Shown piece after piece: positions 36,530 to 43,923 of a stretch of DNA of 64,000 bases. A program made the position numbers and the translations under genes. Position 1 is the stretch's first letter; each line of letters begins with the position of its first letter. This DNA comes from Segatella copri (GTDB lineage Bacteria; Bacteroidota; Bacteroidia; Bacteroidales; Bacteroidaceae), in the NCBI RefSeq assembly GCF_026015295.1, contig NZ_JAPDUW010000001.1:372001-436000 (forward strand). Direction: 5' to 3'. A model generated the notes under the pieces. The model saw only the letters and a program-made list of their open reading frames with translations, made no database searches and was not told the origin of the DNA.

Positions 36530-37423
36530 ATGACTCCTCCTCGACCCTTGTGGAAGTCTGTACAAGACTATGTTTTGATTGCGATAGGTATGATATCCTA
36601 CGCTATTGGATGGAACGTGTTCCTCTTGCCAACCAATGTAACAGCAAGCGGACTTCCTGGTATCTCCAGTATTATCTATTGGGCCACCGGTTGCCCTGTG
36701 CAAATTCCGTATTTTATCGTCAACGCCACCTTATTAATATGTGCGTTCAAGATTTTGGGAGCAAAGTTCTGTGTCAAGACTGTTTATGCCGTTATAGTGG
36801 TAACCATCTTGACCTCTTTCTTCTCCAGCCGTTTAGGTGATTTTCATCTTTTGGAAAACCAACCTTTATGGGCTGCTTTCCTGGGTGCCGTTTTCTGTGG
36901 CTGCGGAATCGGACTCGGTTTCTCTGTTGGTGGAAGTACGGGTGGTACGGATATCATCGCAGCCATCGTCAACAAGTATCGCGACATTTCTCTAGGTAGA
37001 GTGATTATGATATGCGACATCTTCATCATCAGTTCCAGCTATCTGGTGGTACACGATTGGGAGAAGGTGTTATATGGTTATGTAGTTCTTTGCGTTCAGG
37101 CATTCTGCATCGACCAGGTGGTAAACAGCAGAAGACGAAGCGTACAGTTCTTTATCATTTCACAGAAGTATGAGGAGATAGGCAAGCGCATCAATGTAGA
37201 TGCTGATAGGGGAGTAACGGTGGTGAATGCCAGCGGTTTTTATTCGGGTCAGGATGTGAAGATGCTTTTCGTGTTAGCCAAGCAGCGTCAGGCTCCTGCT
37301 ATCTTCCGTCTTATCAGCGAGATTGATCCCCATGCCTTTGTCAGTCAGAGTGCCGTTATCGGTGTGTATGGTGAAGGTTTTGACAAGATTAAATATAAAA
37401 GCAAAAAAGAGCACGGAGTTTAA
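36530..37423 (+). CDS. YitT family membrane protein
   Basis: A 297-residue protein with about five to six N-terminal transmembrane segments (FLLPTNVTASGLPGISSIIYW, GLGFSVGGSTGGTDIIAAIVNKY). A cytoplasmic DUF2179 domain follows (about 200-290: FFIISQKYEEIGKRI...RGVTVVNASGFYSGQDVKMLFVLAKQRQ...HAFVSQSAVIGVYGEGFD). The family is widespread; its transport role is not settled. The last codons and stop lie inside the first copy of a 37-bp direct repeat. Confidence 0.9.
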   Translation: MTPPRPLWKSVQDYVLIAIGMISYAIGWNVFLLPTNVTASGLPGISSIIYWATGCPVQIPYFIVNATLLICAFKILGAKFCVKTVYAVIVVTILTSFFSSRLGDFHLLENQPLWAAFLGAVFCGCGIGLGFSVGGSTGGTDIIAAIVNKYRDISLGRVIMICDIFIISSSYLVVHDWEKVLYGYVVLCVQAFCIDQVVNSRRRSVQFFIISQKYEEIGKRINVDADRGVTVVNASGFYSGQDVKMLFVLAKQRQAPAIFRLISEIDPHAFVSQSAVIGVYGEGFDKIKYKSKKEHGV

Positions 37424-37442
37424 TATTCCGTGCTTTTTTGTG
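37406..37442. repeat. 37-bp direct repeat, copy 1 (contains terminator hairpin)
   Basis: Identical over 37 bases to 39417-39453. It holds the end of the YitT gene and a hairpin, GCACGGA..TCCGTGC followed by TTTTTT, which is that gene's terminator. Confidence 0.9.
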
Positions 37443-37597
37443 TTATAACAAATGAGTCTCGGAAAAAATCACCATAGCCATCAAATCAATTCAACTATTA
37501 GGAGGTTATATAGGGCTCATATTGCAAAAATACCAATAATTTTTAGCAATACAAAGAAAAGACAGACAGATTCTTTGGCATATTCAGATAAATTTCT

Positions 37598-37605
37598 TAT
37601 TTTTG
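37598..37605 (+). promoter_or_regulatory. -7 promoter element for the AAA-ATPase gene
   Basis: TATTTTTG followed by CAAAGG, 29 bases before the ATG at 37634. Confidence 0.65.
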
Positions 37606-37633
37606 CAAAGGTAAATTATTAAAAGGAGCAATC

Positions 37634-39391
37634 ATGAATCAGAATATGAAACGTTTGCCTTACGGCATCAATGACTTTGAGGCTGTTATAGAGCAAAATC
37701 AATATTATGTGGATAAGACGATGTATTTGCCTTTGTTGGAAAACCAACCTAGTAACATCTTCTTTATTCGTCCACGCCGGTTTGGTAAGAGCATATTCCT
37801 GAGTATGCTCCATGCTTATTACGACTGTAGCAAGAAAGAGAAATTTCAAACTCTTTTCGGTGATTTATGGGTAGGTAAGCATCCTACTCCTTTACAGGGG
37901 AAGTTTCAGATTCTTCACCTTGATTTCTCGTATGTAGGTGGTAGTATCGACAAGTTGGAGGAAAACTTCAATATGTATCTTCGTGTCAAATTAGATGGCT
38001 TCATGCGAGTTTATCAGGAATTTTATCCAGAAGATGTTAAGGAGAAGTTCTTTAAGTCTGATTCTGCTACGGAGAAATTAGCTTTGCTTCAGGATGAGAC
38101 TGCCACCAAGAACCTTCCTCTCTATCTGATTATCGATGAATATGACAATTTCACCAATACTGTGCTCAATGAGCAGGGTGAGAATGTATATTGGGCAATC
38201 ACCCATGCCGATGGCTTCTACCGTGATGTCTTCAAGAAGTTCAAGGGTATGTTTGAACGTATTTTCATCACAGGTGTCAGTCCTGTTACCTTGGACGATG
38301 TGACGAGTGGGTTCAATATTGGCTGGCATATCTCCACCAAGCCAGAGTTCAATCAGATGTTGGGCTTCTCCATGGAGGAAGTACGCAAGATGTTTGCTTA
38401 TTACAAGGAAGTGGGAGGTATTCCTGCAGCAAGCGATATCGAGGCGATGATAGACGAGATGAAACCTTGGTATGATAACTATTGTTTTTCTGAGGATGCT
38501 CTGCATACTCAGAGTAAGGTGTTCAATAGTGATATGGTCATCTATTATCTCCGAAATTATATAGATAGGGGAGAAGCTCCAAAGCAGATGATAGACCCAA
38601 ACACAAAGACTGACTACAACAAGATGAAGAAACTTCTTCAGTTGGATAAGTTGGATGGCGACCGCAAAGGTGTTATCCGCACGATAGCCGAGACGGGGCA
38701 GATTGTGGCTCCTTTGACAGAAACCTTTTCTGCCTATAGGTTGACCGACCCTCAGATATTTACGAGTCTGCTGTTTTATTATGGTATGTTGACCATCAAG
38801 GGAACTCGTGGCGATAAGATGATATTGGGTATTCCAAACAATAATGTCCGTAAGCAGTACTATGGCTATTTGATGGACTTGTATGAGGAAAGGTCATACG
38901 TAGATACCAATCAACTTACTGATTATTATTATGATATGGCGTACGAGGGTAAGTGGCGTGAAGGATTACAGTTTATGGCAGATGCCTATTCCAAGGTATC
39001 GTCAGTTCGTGACGGCATAGAGTCGGAGCGTAATCTTCAAGGTTTCTTCATGGCATATCTGAATTTGAACAATTACTATTATACCGCACCGGAGCTAGAG
39101 TTGAACCATGGCTATTGTGATTTTTTCCTTTTGCCAAATCTTACTCATTATGCTACGAAGCATAGTTATATCCTGGAGCTGAAGGTGTTGTCGAAGAAAG
39201 ATTACGAGTCAAAGCCAGAGGATGGCAAACTTTCTAAGGCAGAAGCACAATGGCAAGAGGCTGAGGAACAAATCAAGCGATATGCCGCAGCTCCAAGGGT
39301 CGAGGCGCTGCGCCAGGGTACAACGCTCCATAAAATCATCATGCAGTTTGTAGCAGGTAAGTTGGTGAGGATGGAGGAAGTGGTATGTTGA
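37634..39391 (+). CDS. AAA-ATPase-like protein with C-terminal PD-(D/E)XK nuclease domain
   Basis: A 585-residue protein of the AAA-ATPase-like / DUF1703-type family common in Bacteroidota. The N-terminal ATPase-like part has the family's short Walker A variant IRPRRFGKS (45-53) and Walker B LIIDEYDNF (165-173). The C-terminal nuclease-like part has Asp496 (HGYCDFFLLP) and Glu515-x-Lys517 (YILELKVLS), the PD-(D/E)XK pattern, so its residues look intact. These genes occur in many scattered copies per genome; the role is unknown, with defence or mobile-DNA links suspected. Here the gene is bracketed by a perfect 37-bp direct repeat, implying recent gain. Confidence 0.85.
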   Translation: MNQNMKRLPYGINDFEAVIEQNQYYVDKTMYLPLLENQPSNIFFIRPRRFGKSIFLSMLHAYYDCSKKEKFQTLFGDLWVGKHPTPLQGKFQILHLDFSYVGGSIDKLEENFNMYLRVKLDGFMRVYQEFYPEDVKEKFFKSDSATEKLALLQDETATKNLPLYLIIDEYDNFTNTVLNEQGENVYWAITHADGFYRDVFKKFKGMFERIFITGVSPVTLDDVTSGFNIGWHISTKPEFNQMLGFSMEEVRKMFAYYKEVGGIPAASDIEAMIDEMKPWYDNYCFSEDALHTQSKVFNSDMVIYYLRNYIDRGEAPKQMIDPNTKTDYNKMKKLLQLDKLDGDRKGVIRTIAETGQIVAPLTETFSAYRLTDPQIFTSLLFYYGMLTIKGTRGDKMILGIPNNNVRKQYYGYLMDLYEERSYVDTNQLTDYYYDMAYEGKWREGLQFMADAYSKVSSVRDGIESERNLQGFFMAYLNLNNYYYTAPELELNHGYCDFFLLPNLTHYATKHSYILELKVLSKKDYESKPEDGKLSKAEAQWQEAEEQIKRYAAAPRVEALRQGTTLHKIIMQFVAGKLVRMEEVVC

Positions 39392-39416
39392 GAGACATAG
39401 AATTATTTTAGTATTC

Positions 39417-39453
39417 AAAGAGCACGGAGTTTAATATTCCGTGCTTTTTTGTG
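39417..39453. repeat. 37-bp direct repeat, copy 2 (contains terminator hairpin)
   Basis: Exact copy of 37406-37442, here 25 bases after the ATPase stop codon, where it works as the terminator (GCACGGA..TCCGTGC plus T run). Confidence 0.9.
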
Positions 39454-39553
39454 CATCAGGAAAAGTCAAGAGGGTGAATCATAAACTTATGACACACCCT
39501 CACTTTACCAAAACAGCAAGTCTGGGTTCGGTAAGTCCAGTAGAAGGGTAGTG

Positions 39554-39839
39554 ACTCAAGTAGATCAGTCGAGCAACTCAAGTAGTTCAGTAAGACAATT
39601 CAAGTAGTTCAGTAAGCGAGTTCAGACGTTTCAGTTAGCTGATGCAGACGTCTCGATAAGCTTACAGATACGTCTCCGTTAGCTTACGCAGTAATATCTG
39701 TAACCCGATGCAGCCATATTCGTAACCCGATGCAGTTATATCCGTAACCCGATGCAGCCATATTCGTAACCCGATGCAGTCATATCCGTAACCCAGCGCA
39801 GCCACATTCGTAACCCAGCGCAGCCTTCATATGAACTAA
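39554..39839. repeat. 22-bp periodic array, island 3 (13 units, drifting sequence)
   Basis: Thirteen consecutive units of exactly 22 bp, starting 39554, 39576 and so on to 39818. The core drifts in steps: TCAAGTAG.TCAGT (first three), CAGACGT.TC (next three), then CGTAACCCGATGCAG (six or seven). Sub-arrays join without loss of phase, and adjacent units share parts of both motifs. One or two more degenerate units may precede (39510, 39532). Non-coding; downstream of the repeat-borne terminator. Confidence 0.88.
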
Positions 39840-40214
39840 TTTTATGTAATCATCTATCATCCATCACGATTTGCATGTATCATACATCTTAATATGTTAA
39901 TATACAGATACTTGAATAGCGTGATAGATACTCCAAAAACGGAAAAATCCATCACGCTATCCATCACGATTTGGGGTTATCCCTCACGATTTTCTCACTA
40001 CACTCTACCAGATACTGTTTCTTTGCAGCCGTGTTGCTAAAATAAAATTTATCTGCATTTTATTAGGATAAAGATGCTTTAGTTTCAAAAATAATCCGTA
40101 TCTTTGCAGTCGTATTCTTCCCGATAGTAGTTCTTGAATGTTTAATCTGGTAGAATGAAATTTAGAAAGAGCGGACATTTGGGATGCTCATAATTTAATA
40201 ATGGAGGATTGGAT
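39840..40214. other. Gene-free stretch with CATCACGATTT copies and a promoter
   Basis: CCATCACGATTT occurs near 39861 and 39961, with CCCTCACGATTTT near 39981. ATAGCGTGAT (39916-39925) is the exact inverse of ATCACGCTAT (39951-39960). TATCTTTG at 40099-40106 is a -7 promoter element for the small gene at 40215. A five-codon frame (ATG at 40201) ends on the start codon of that gene. Confidence 0.55.
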
Positions 40215-40364
40215 ATGAATAAATTAACAAGAGAAGAGGCGCTTAGACGTTGGAAATCTGCCAAGGCCACAAAGAAAGCTATGGTTGACAAGATGCAGAA
40301 GATGCTTTATGAAGACTACAAATTACGTACAGGCGAGGAGCCTGTGAGATTTAATGTCTTGTAA
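40215..40364 (+). CDS. Small basic helical protein (49 residues), unknown
   Basis: An ATG-TAA frame of 50 codons, reading from MNKLTREEALRRWK to EEPVRFNVL. Its start is preceded by GGAGG-like purines and by a TATCTTTG promoter at 40099. It is strongly helical and charged (KSAKATKKAMVDKMQKMLYEDY). No known family recognised. It lies between the ATPase gene and a convergent gene at 40773. Confidence 0.55.
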   Translation: MNKLTREEALRRWKSAKATKKAMVDKMQKMLYEDYKLRTGEEPVRFNVL

Positions 40365-40407
40365 TGAAAGAATTTGCGACATCTTTATAATCCATTTCAT
40401 GTTGTTT

Positions 40408-40773
40408 TTATATTACCATCAACAATTGCAGCAAAGCCTTAAAGCCGCCCTTGTTCTTTCCTTTGTTTTTATAATGAACAAGAATACCATAGCTATACTT
40501 TGTCAACTTCTTTTCTTCAAGAATATGGTTGAGCATGGCTTTCTCTAGACTTTCCAAATCATCCAAAGCAGCACGTCCTTTTGTTTTTATCTGCGAAGAA
40601 ATCACTTCACCCACCTCGTCAACATTTACTTTGACCATATCATAGGCTTTGAGTTCGCTAAGTGCCACACTATACTGGGCATCCGTCAATCCTGCCGGTG
40701 CCTCCTCATGCTGTTCTCCATCTGCGAGATGTTTCAGCACTCTTACTTTAAGTTTAGAAAAAATATATTCCAT
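40408..40773 (-). CDS. Small winged-helix-like protein, unknown
   Basis: The start is set at 40773 (MEYIFSKL), since the 27 codons upstream run through the promoter region (minus-strand TAATTTTG at 40792-40799 or TATTTTTG at 40800-40807). The 121-residue product has the pattern of a small winged helix: VRVLKHLADGE..., LTDAQYSVALSELKAYDMVKVNVDE, then VISSQIKTKGRAALDD. It may be a regulator; I do not recognise the family. It is convergent with the small gene at 40215. Confidence 0.65.
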   Translation of the reverse strand: MEYIFSKLKVRVLKHLADGEQHEEAPAGLTDAQYSVALSELKAYDMVKVNVDEVGEVISSQIKTKGRAALDDLESLEKAMLNHILEEKKLTKYSYGILVHYKNKGKNKGGFKALLQLLMVI

Positions 40774-40863
40774 ATTTCGATATTTTTGTCTCAAAATTAC
40801 AAAAATATTCCAATAAAAAAGAAGAAAAATCAAAAAAACTACAATTATCTCCATAATTTTTAT

Positions 40864-40871
40864 TACCTTTG
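40864..40871 (+). promoter_or_regulatory. -7 promoter element for the structured leader / methyltransferase operon
   Basis: TACCTTTG followed by CACTTAG fits the consensus. It is 337 bases before the methyltransferase ATG, so the transcript would carry a long leader. Confidence 0.7.
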
Positions 40872-40872
40872 C

Positions 40873-41203
40873 ACTTAGGTTATCCTTATTACTAAGGAAA
40901 AGCCAAAGACATTGTGGGTAAAAACAAAAGCATTCGCTATTATTTCGCGTTTAGCCAAGAGCGTAGGAAACTCAATTTGGAATAACAAGCACGGAAATAA
41001 TATGTGATAGGTGGTTCGTATATATATATATGTAGCCTCCAGTCGATTGATAAGGCAAATGCATTTACGCTATAGGCGTGATGCATTCTTATAATCGACC
41101 TGGGGCTCCATTCCTACGCCGCCCCGTGCTAAACGCGATAAGAGGCATCACGCCCTTTTTGTGTTTTAGCGGATTGATAGTTGGGTGCGTAACAACTATC
41201 AAT
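40873..41203 (+). ncRNA. Structured leader or small RNA upstream of the methyltransferase gene
   Basis: Nested pairings seen by eye: 40946-40955 with 41128-41137 (10 bp, perfect); 40961-40969 with 41111-41119 (9 bp, perfect); 41034-41048 with 41093-41107 (14 bp, one bulge each side); 41050-41063 with 41082-41092 (ATAAG/CTTAT and AATGCA/TGCATT); 41067-41070 with 41076-41079. A small hairpin sits at 40884-40897. An alternative, mutually exclusive pairing joins 41075-41084 (GGCGTGATGC) to 41145-41154 (GCATCACGCC) ahead of CTTTTT, like an attenuator terminator. A last 10-bp hairpin (41173-41182 with 41194-41203) ends 4 bases before the ATG at 41208. No reading frame. It matches no RNA family I can name. 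Confidence 0.7.
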
Positions 41204-41279
41204 AATTATGGCAAATAGTACATTATCAAATGCTAAGGCTGCCAAGAAAGACGAGTTCTATACCATGTTTTATGATATA

Positions 41280-42870
41280 CCTCAAATCCGCAACCTATAG
41301 GGTTTAGTGGGATTTTGCTTGCAAAGCGACAAAATTCATTTTATTGTACATATTTCTTGCACAACAGAAATGTCGCAGACACAAAATCCCCTTACCCCAT
41401 AAAGCGACTTGAGGTAATACGCTGGTTTAACCAGAAAAGCATGGTCTTTAACCAAAGTCTGTCTTGAACAGGTTGGCATAAGCATTGTTGTCTGAGTAAA
41501 TGTTCAATACATGCCTACGTGATGTCTTAATCCATTTCGCAGGAACAGAGATGAACTTGAAAACAAAGGTCTTGATTCTGCTGGTGGCACGCAATCCAAA
41601 TTCATGGGTTTTCAATCTCTGCATAATAGCTTTGTAGAAGTTTCTGATGAGAGCTGTCATAAGCAGGAATACAGTATTCTGTGCCATGAACGATTTTGGC
41701 AATCGATTCCAGCCAAAGCCATTGTTCATGTCATCGAAGATGCGTTCCTTGCCACCACGAAGATTGTAGAATTCCACGATGTCTCTTGCACTCGACTTGT
41801 AATCGTTAGTCAGTATACATCTGTAGGTATATTCGCCTTCCCAAATGTCAAGGTATCCATCTATTCGCCTTTGTCTCTGTATGACAAGACGATACGGTTT
41901 TCCTTTCCATTTCTCAACAAGGATAGAATTCAACTCAAACTCAATACCGTTGATTTCAACAGTTTTCCATCCAGTTAAGGCAAACATGGAATCGTAGAAA
42001 GAAGAGCATCTGTTGGCACGAATATAAAAATGCCTGCAATGAGCCTCTACCATATCTACGATTTCCTCCGAACATGAGCCGCAATCCATGCGGGCACGAG
42101 AAATATATATTTCCGAAGCCTCCAATCGCTTGAAGATTCTTTCCAAAGTCTCTCTTTGGTTGAAGCGCACGTTTGTGTTACCGTCTCTATTTTCAATACC
42201 GACAATCATGTCGTTAATGACTGCCACCCCTGGACTATAGCCCAAGAACTTCTTGTAGGTTGGTTTTGCATCATACTTCTCTGTTTCAATGAACTGATGG
42301 TCAAAGTCAAAATCATACTCTTGACCGGATTTCAATTGACCAGTAGCAAGCAGGGCATTGACCAGTAAGCAGTTCATCTTGTCTGCAGTATTGAAATCAT
42401 AGGATTTGCCAGAAGCAGACTTATAGGTGATGCTCTTAAAAGTCAGTTCTTCGATAGCACGTAATATGGTGTCTGCGCTGCAAGTGCGAAGAGTTGGATG
42501 AAGAGACAAATGTTTCATCAGGTGAGTTGTAACATCCTCAATACATGAGCCACCACAAAGATATACGCACATCAGAGAGCGTAGAATCTCGCTATATTGA
42601 TAACCAAACATAGTGCATCTCAATCCCAAGGTGGAATCTATGGTTTGAGCTAAAAGAGCATCAAATTGCTCCATAATCGAAAAAATTCCCCCAAAAGGAG
42701 TGAGTTTCTCAGATTTTATTTGTATCTTTGCCATGTCATATTAGAGTTTTGCTTGTCTTCTTTTCGCAACACTAAGGTAAGTGAAAATTCTGACATGGCA
42801 AAATCCTGGGTAACTTTTTGTTGCTCAGGCACTTATAAATAATGTTAAATATAGTGTTGCGGAATTAAGG
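41280..42870 (-). mobile_element. Complete IS1380-family insertion sequence (1591 bp)
   Basis: Ends are imperfect inverted repeats: CCTCAAATCCGCAAC on the left and, read inward, CCTTAATTCCGCAAC on the right (13 of 15 match). A 5-bp target duplication ATATA flanks it (41275-41279 and 42871-42875). It carries one transposase on the minus strand. CCT-type ends, duplication length and transposase agree with IS1380. Confidence 0.92.
41448..42734 (-). CDS. IS1380-family transposase
   Basis: A 428-residue DDE-type transposase. SEKLTPFGGIFSIMEQFD at the start, FDFDHQFIETEKYDAKPTYKKFLGYSPG in the middle, a RARMDCGSCSEEI segment and DDMNNGFGWNRLPKSFMAQNTVFLLMTALIRNFYKAI near the end are the pattern of IS1380 elements of Bacteroides. 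The frame is intact, so the element may still move. It is antisense to the methyltransferase gene it interrupts. Confidence 0.93.
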   Translation of the reverse strand: MAKIQIKSEKLTPFGGIFSIMEQFDALLAQTIDSTLGLRCTMFGYQYSEILRSLMCVYLCGGSCIEDVTTHLMKHLSLHPTLRTCSADTILRAIEELTFKSITYKSASGKSYDFNTADKMNCLLVNALLATGQLKSGQEYDFDFDHQFIETEKYDAKPTYKKFLGYSPGVAVINDMIVGIENRDGNTNVRFNQRETLERIFKRLEASEIYISRARMDCGSCSEEIVDMVEAHCRHFYIRANRCSSFYDSMFALTGWKTVEINGIEFELNSILVEKWKGKPYRLVIQRQRRIDGYLDIWEGEYTYRCILTNDYKSSARDIVEFYNLRGGKERIFDDMNNGFGWNRLPKSFMAQNTVFLLMTALIRNFYKAIMQRLKTHEFGLRATSRIKTFVFKFISVPAKWIKTSRRHVLNIYSDNNAYANLFKTDFG

Positions 42871-43923
42871 ATATAGAAACCGAAATGGAAGCCTATCTCG
42901 ATTACAATCCAAATGTATTTCGTGGCAAGACGGTTCTTCTGCCTTGCGATGACCCGGAGTGGAGTAATTTCACAAAGTATTTTGCACAGAATTTTGAAGA
43001 ACTAGGCTTGAAGAAACTCATCTCAACGAGCTATGCTATCAATAGCAAGGTTATCAAAGCAGGAATTCAAACATCCTTTTTGGAAACAACTTCTCCAAAG
43101 TTTGACAAGTCTAAGACTAATACCCATGGTAAAATTTTCGTTTTAGAAAAAGACACTACTGGCGATGGTAAAATCAATCTTGAAGACTTGGAGTGGGACT
43201 ATCTTGAAGGAGATGGTGATTTCAGAAGCGAAGAGGTTAAAAAGTTAAGAGATGAAGCGGATATTATTGTAACCAATCCACCATTCTCGCTTTTTAGAGA
43301 GTTTCTTGCATGGATTGTTGAGGCTGATAAGCAGTTTATCATTATTGGAAATATAAATTGTGTTACCTATAAAGAAGTATTCCCATTGCTTAGAGATAAT
43401 AAGGTTTGGATGGGATGTACAATCCATAGTGGAGACCGTGAATTTGGAGTTCCAGATGAATATCCTTTGGAAGCAGCAGGATGCAGAATTGACGAAAATG
43501 GAAAGAAATACATTCGTGTAAAAGGGGTAAGATGGTACACTAATATAGACCATGGTCGTCGCCACAATCCATTGTCTTTGATGTCTATGGCTGATAACAT
43601 TAAATATAGTAAGCATAAGGATATTCAAGGAAAAAAGTATCAGCATTATGACAATTATGATGCCATTGAAATTCCGTATACAGATGCAATTCCTTGTGAT
43701 TACGAGAATTTAATGGGTGTGCCAGTTACCTTTCTTGATAAATATTGTCCAGAGCAATTTGATATTATTTGGCAAGCATGTGGAAATACAAGAGCTTCTG
43801 CACCTAAGAAAATATTAGATGAAGTCGGATACACCATTCATCCAGAGGATAGAGGTGGATGTGGAGTCGTAAATAATAAGCGACAATATGCTCGAATATT
43901 AATCCGTAAAAAACAATCATAAT

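Larger units (their letters stand above)
41208..43922 (+). pseudogene. EcoRI-type adenine-specific DNA methyltransferase, split by an insertion sequence
   Basis: Codons 1-24 (41208-41279, MANSTLSNAKAAKKDEFYT then MFYDI) and the rest (from 42876) are joined in frame when the 1591-bp element and one ATATA copy are removed, giving ...FYDIETEMEAYLDYN. The restored protein is about 372 residues of the EcoRI methylase family: the N-terminal DEFYT motif, CDDPEWSNFTKYFAQNFE, and the catalytic NPPF (131-134 of the 3' frame, IIVTNPPFSLFREF). The 3' frame could restart at ATG 42885 (345 residues) but would lack the DEFYT motif. It sits 1 base before the DUF262/HNH gene, as one operon. Confidence 0.9.

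Noticed and set aside
39554..39839. CRISPR array
   Set aside because: Units are contiguous 22-bp repeats with no unique spacers, motifs drift, and no cas gene is in the window. The same holds for 2201-2420 and 25127-25478.
40873..41203. Retron msr-msd region
   Set aside because: The closing inverted repeat followed by AGC recalls retron a1/a2 ends, but no reverse transcriptase gene lies in the window.
40873..41203. tmRNA, 6S RNA or RNase P RNA
   Set aside because: No tRNA-like ends or tag frame, no RNase P core motifs, and a strongly one-sided internal loop of about 64 bases unlike the central bubble of 6S RNA. Not fully excluded for 6S.
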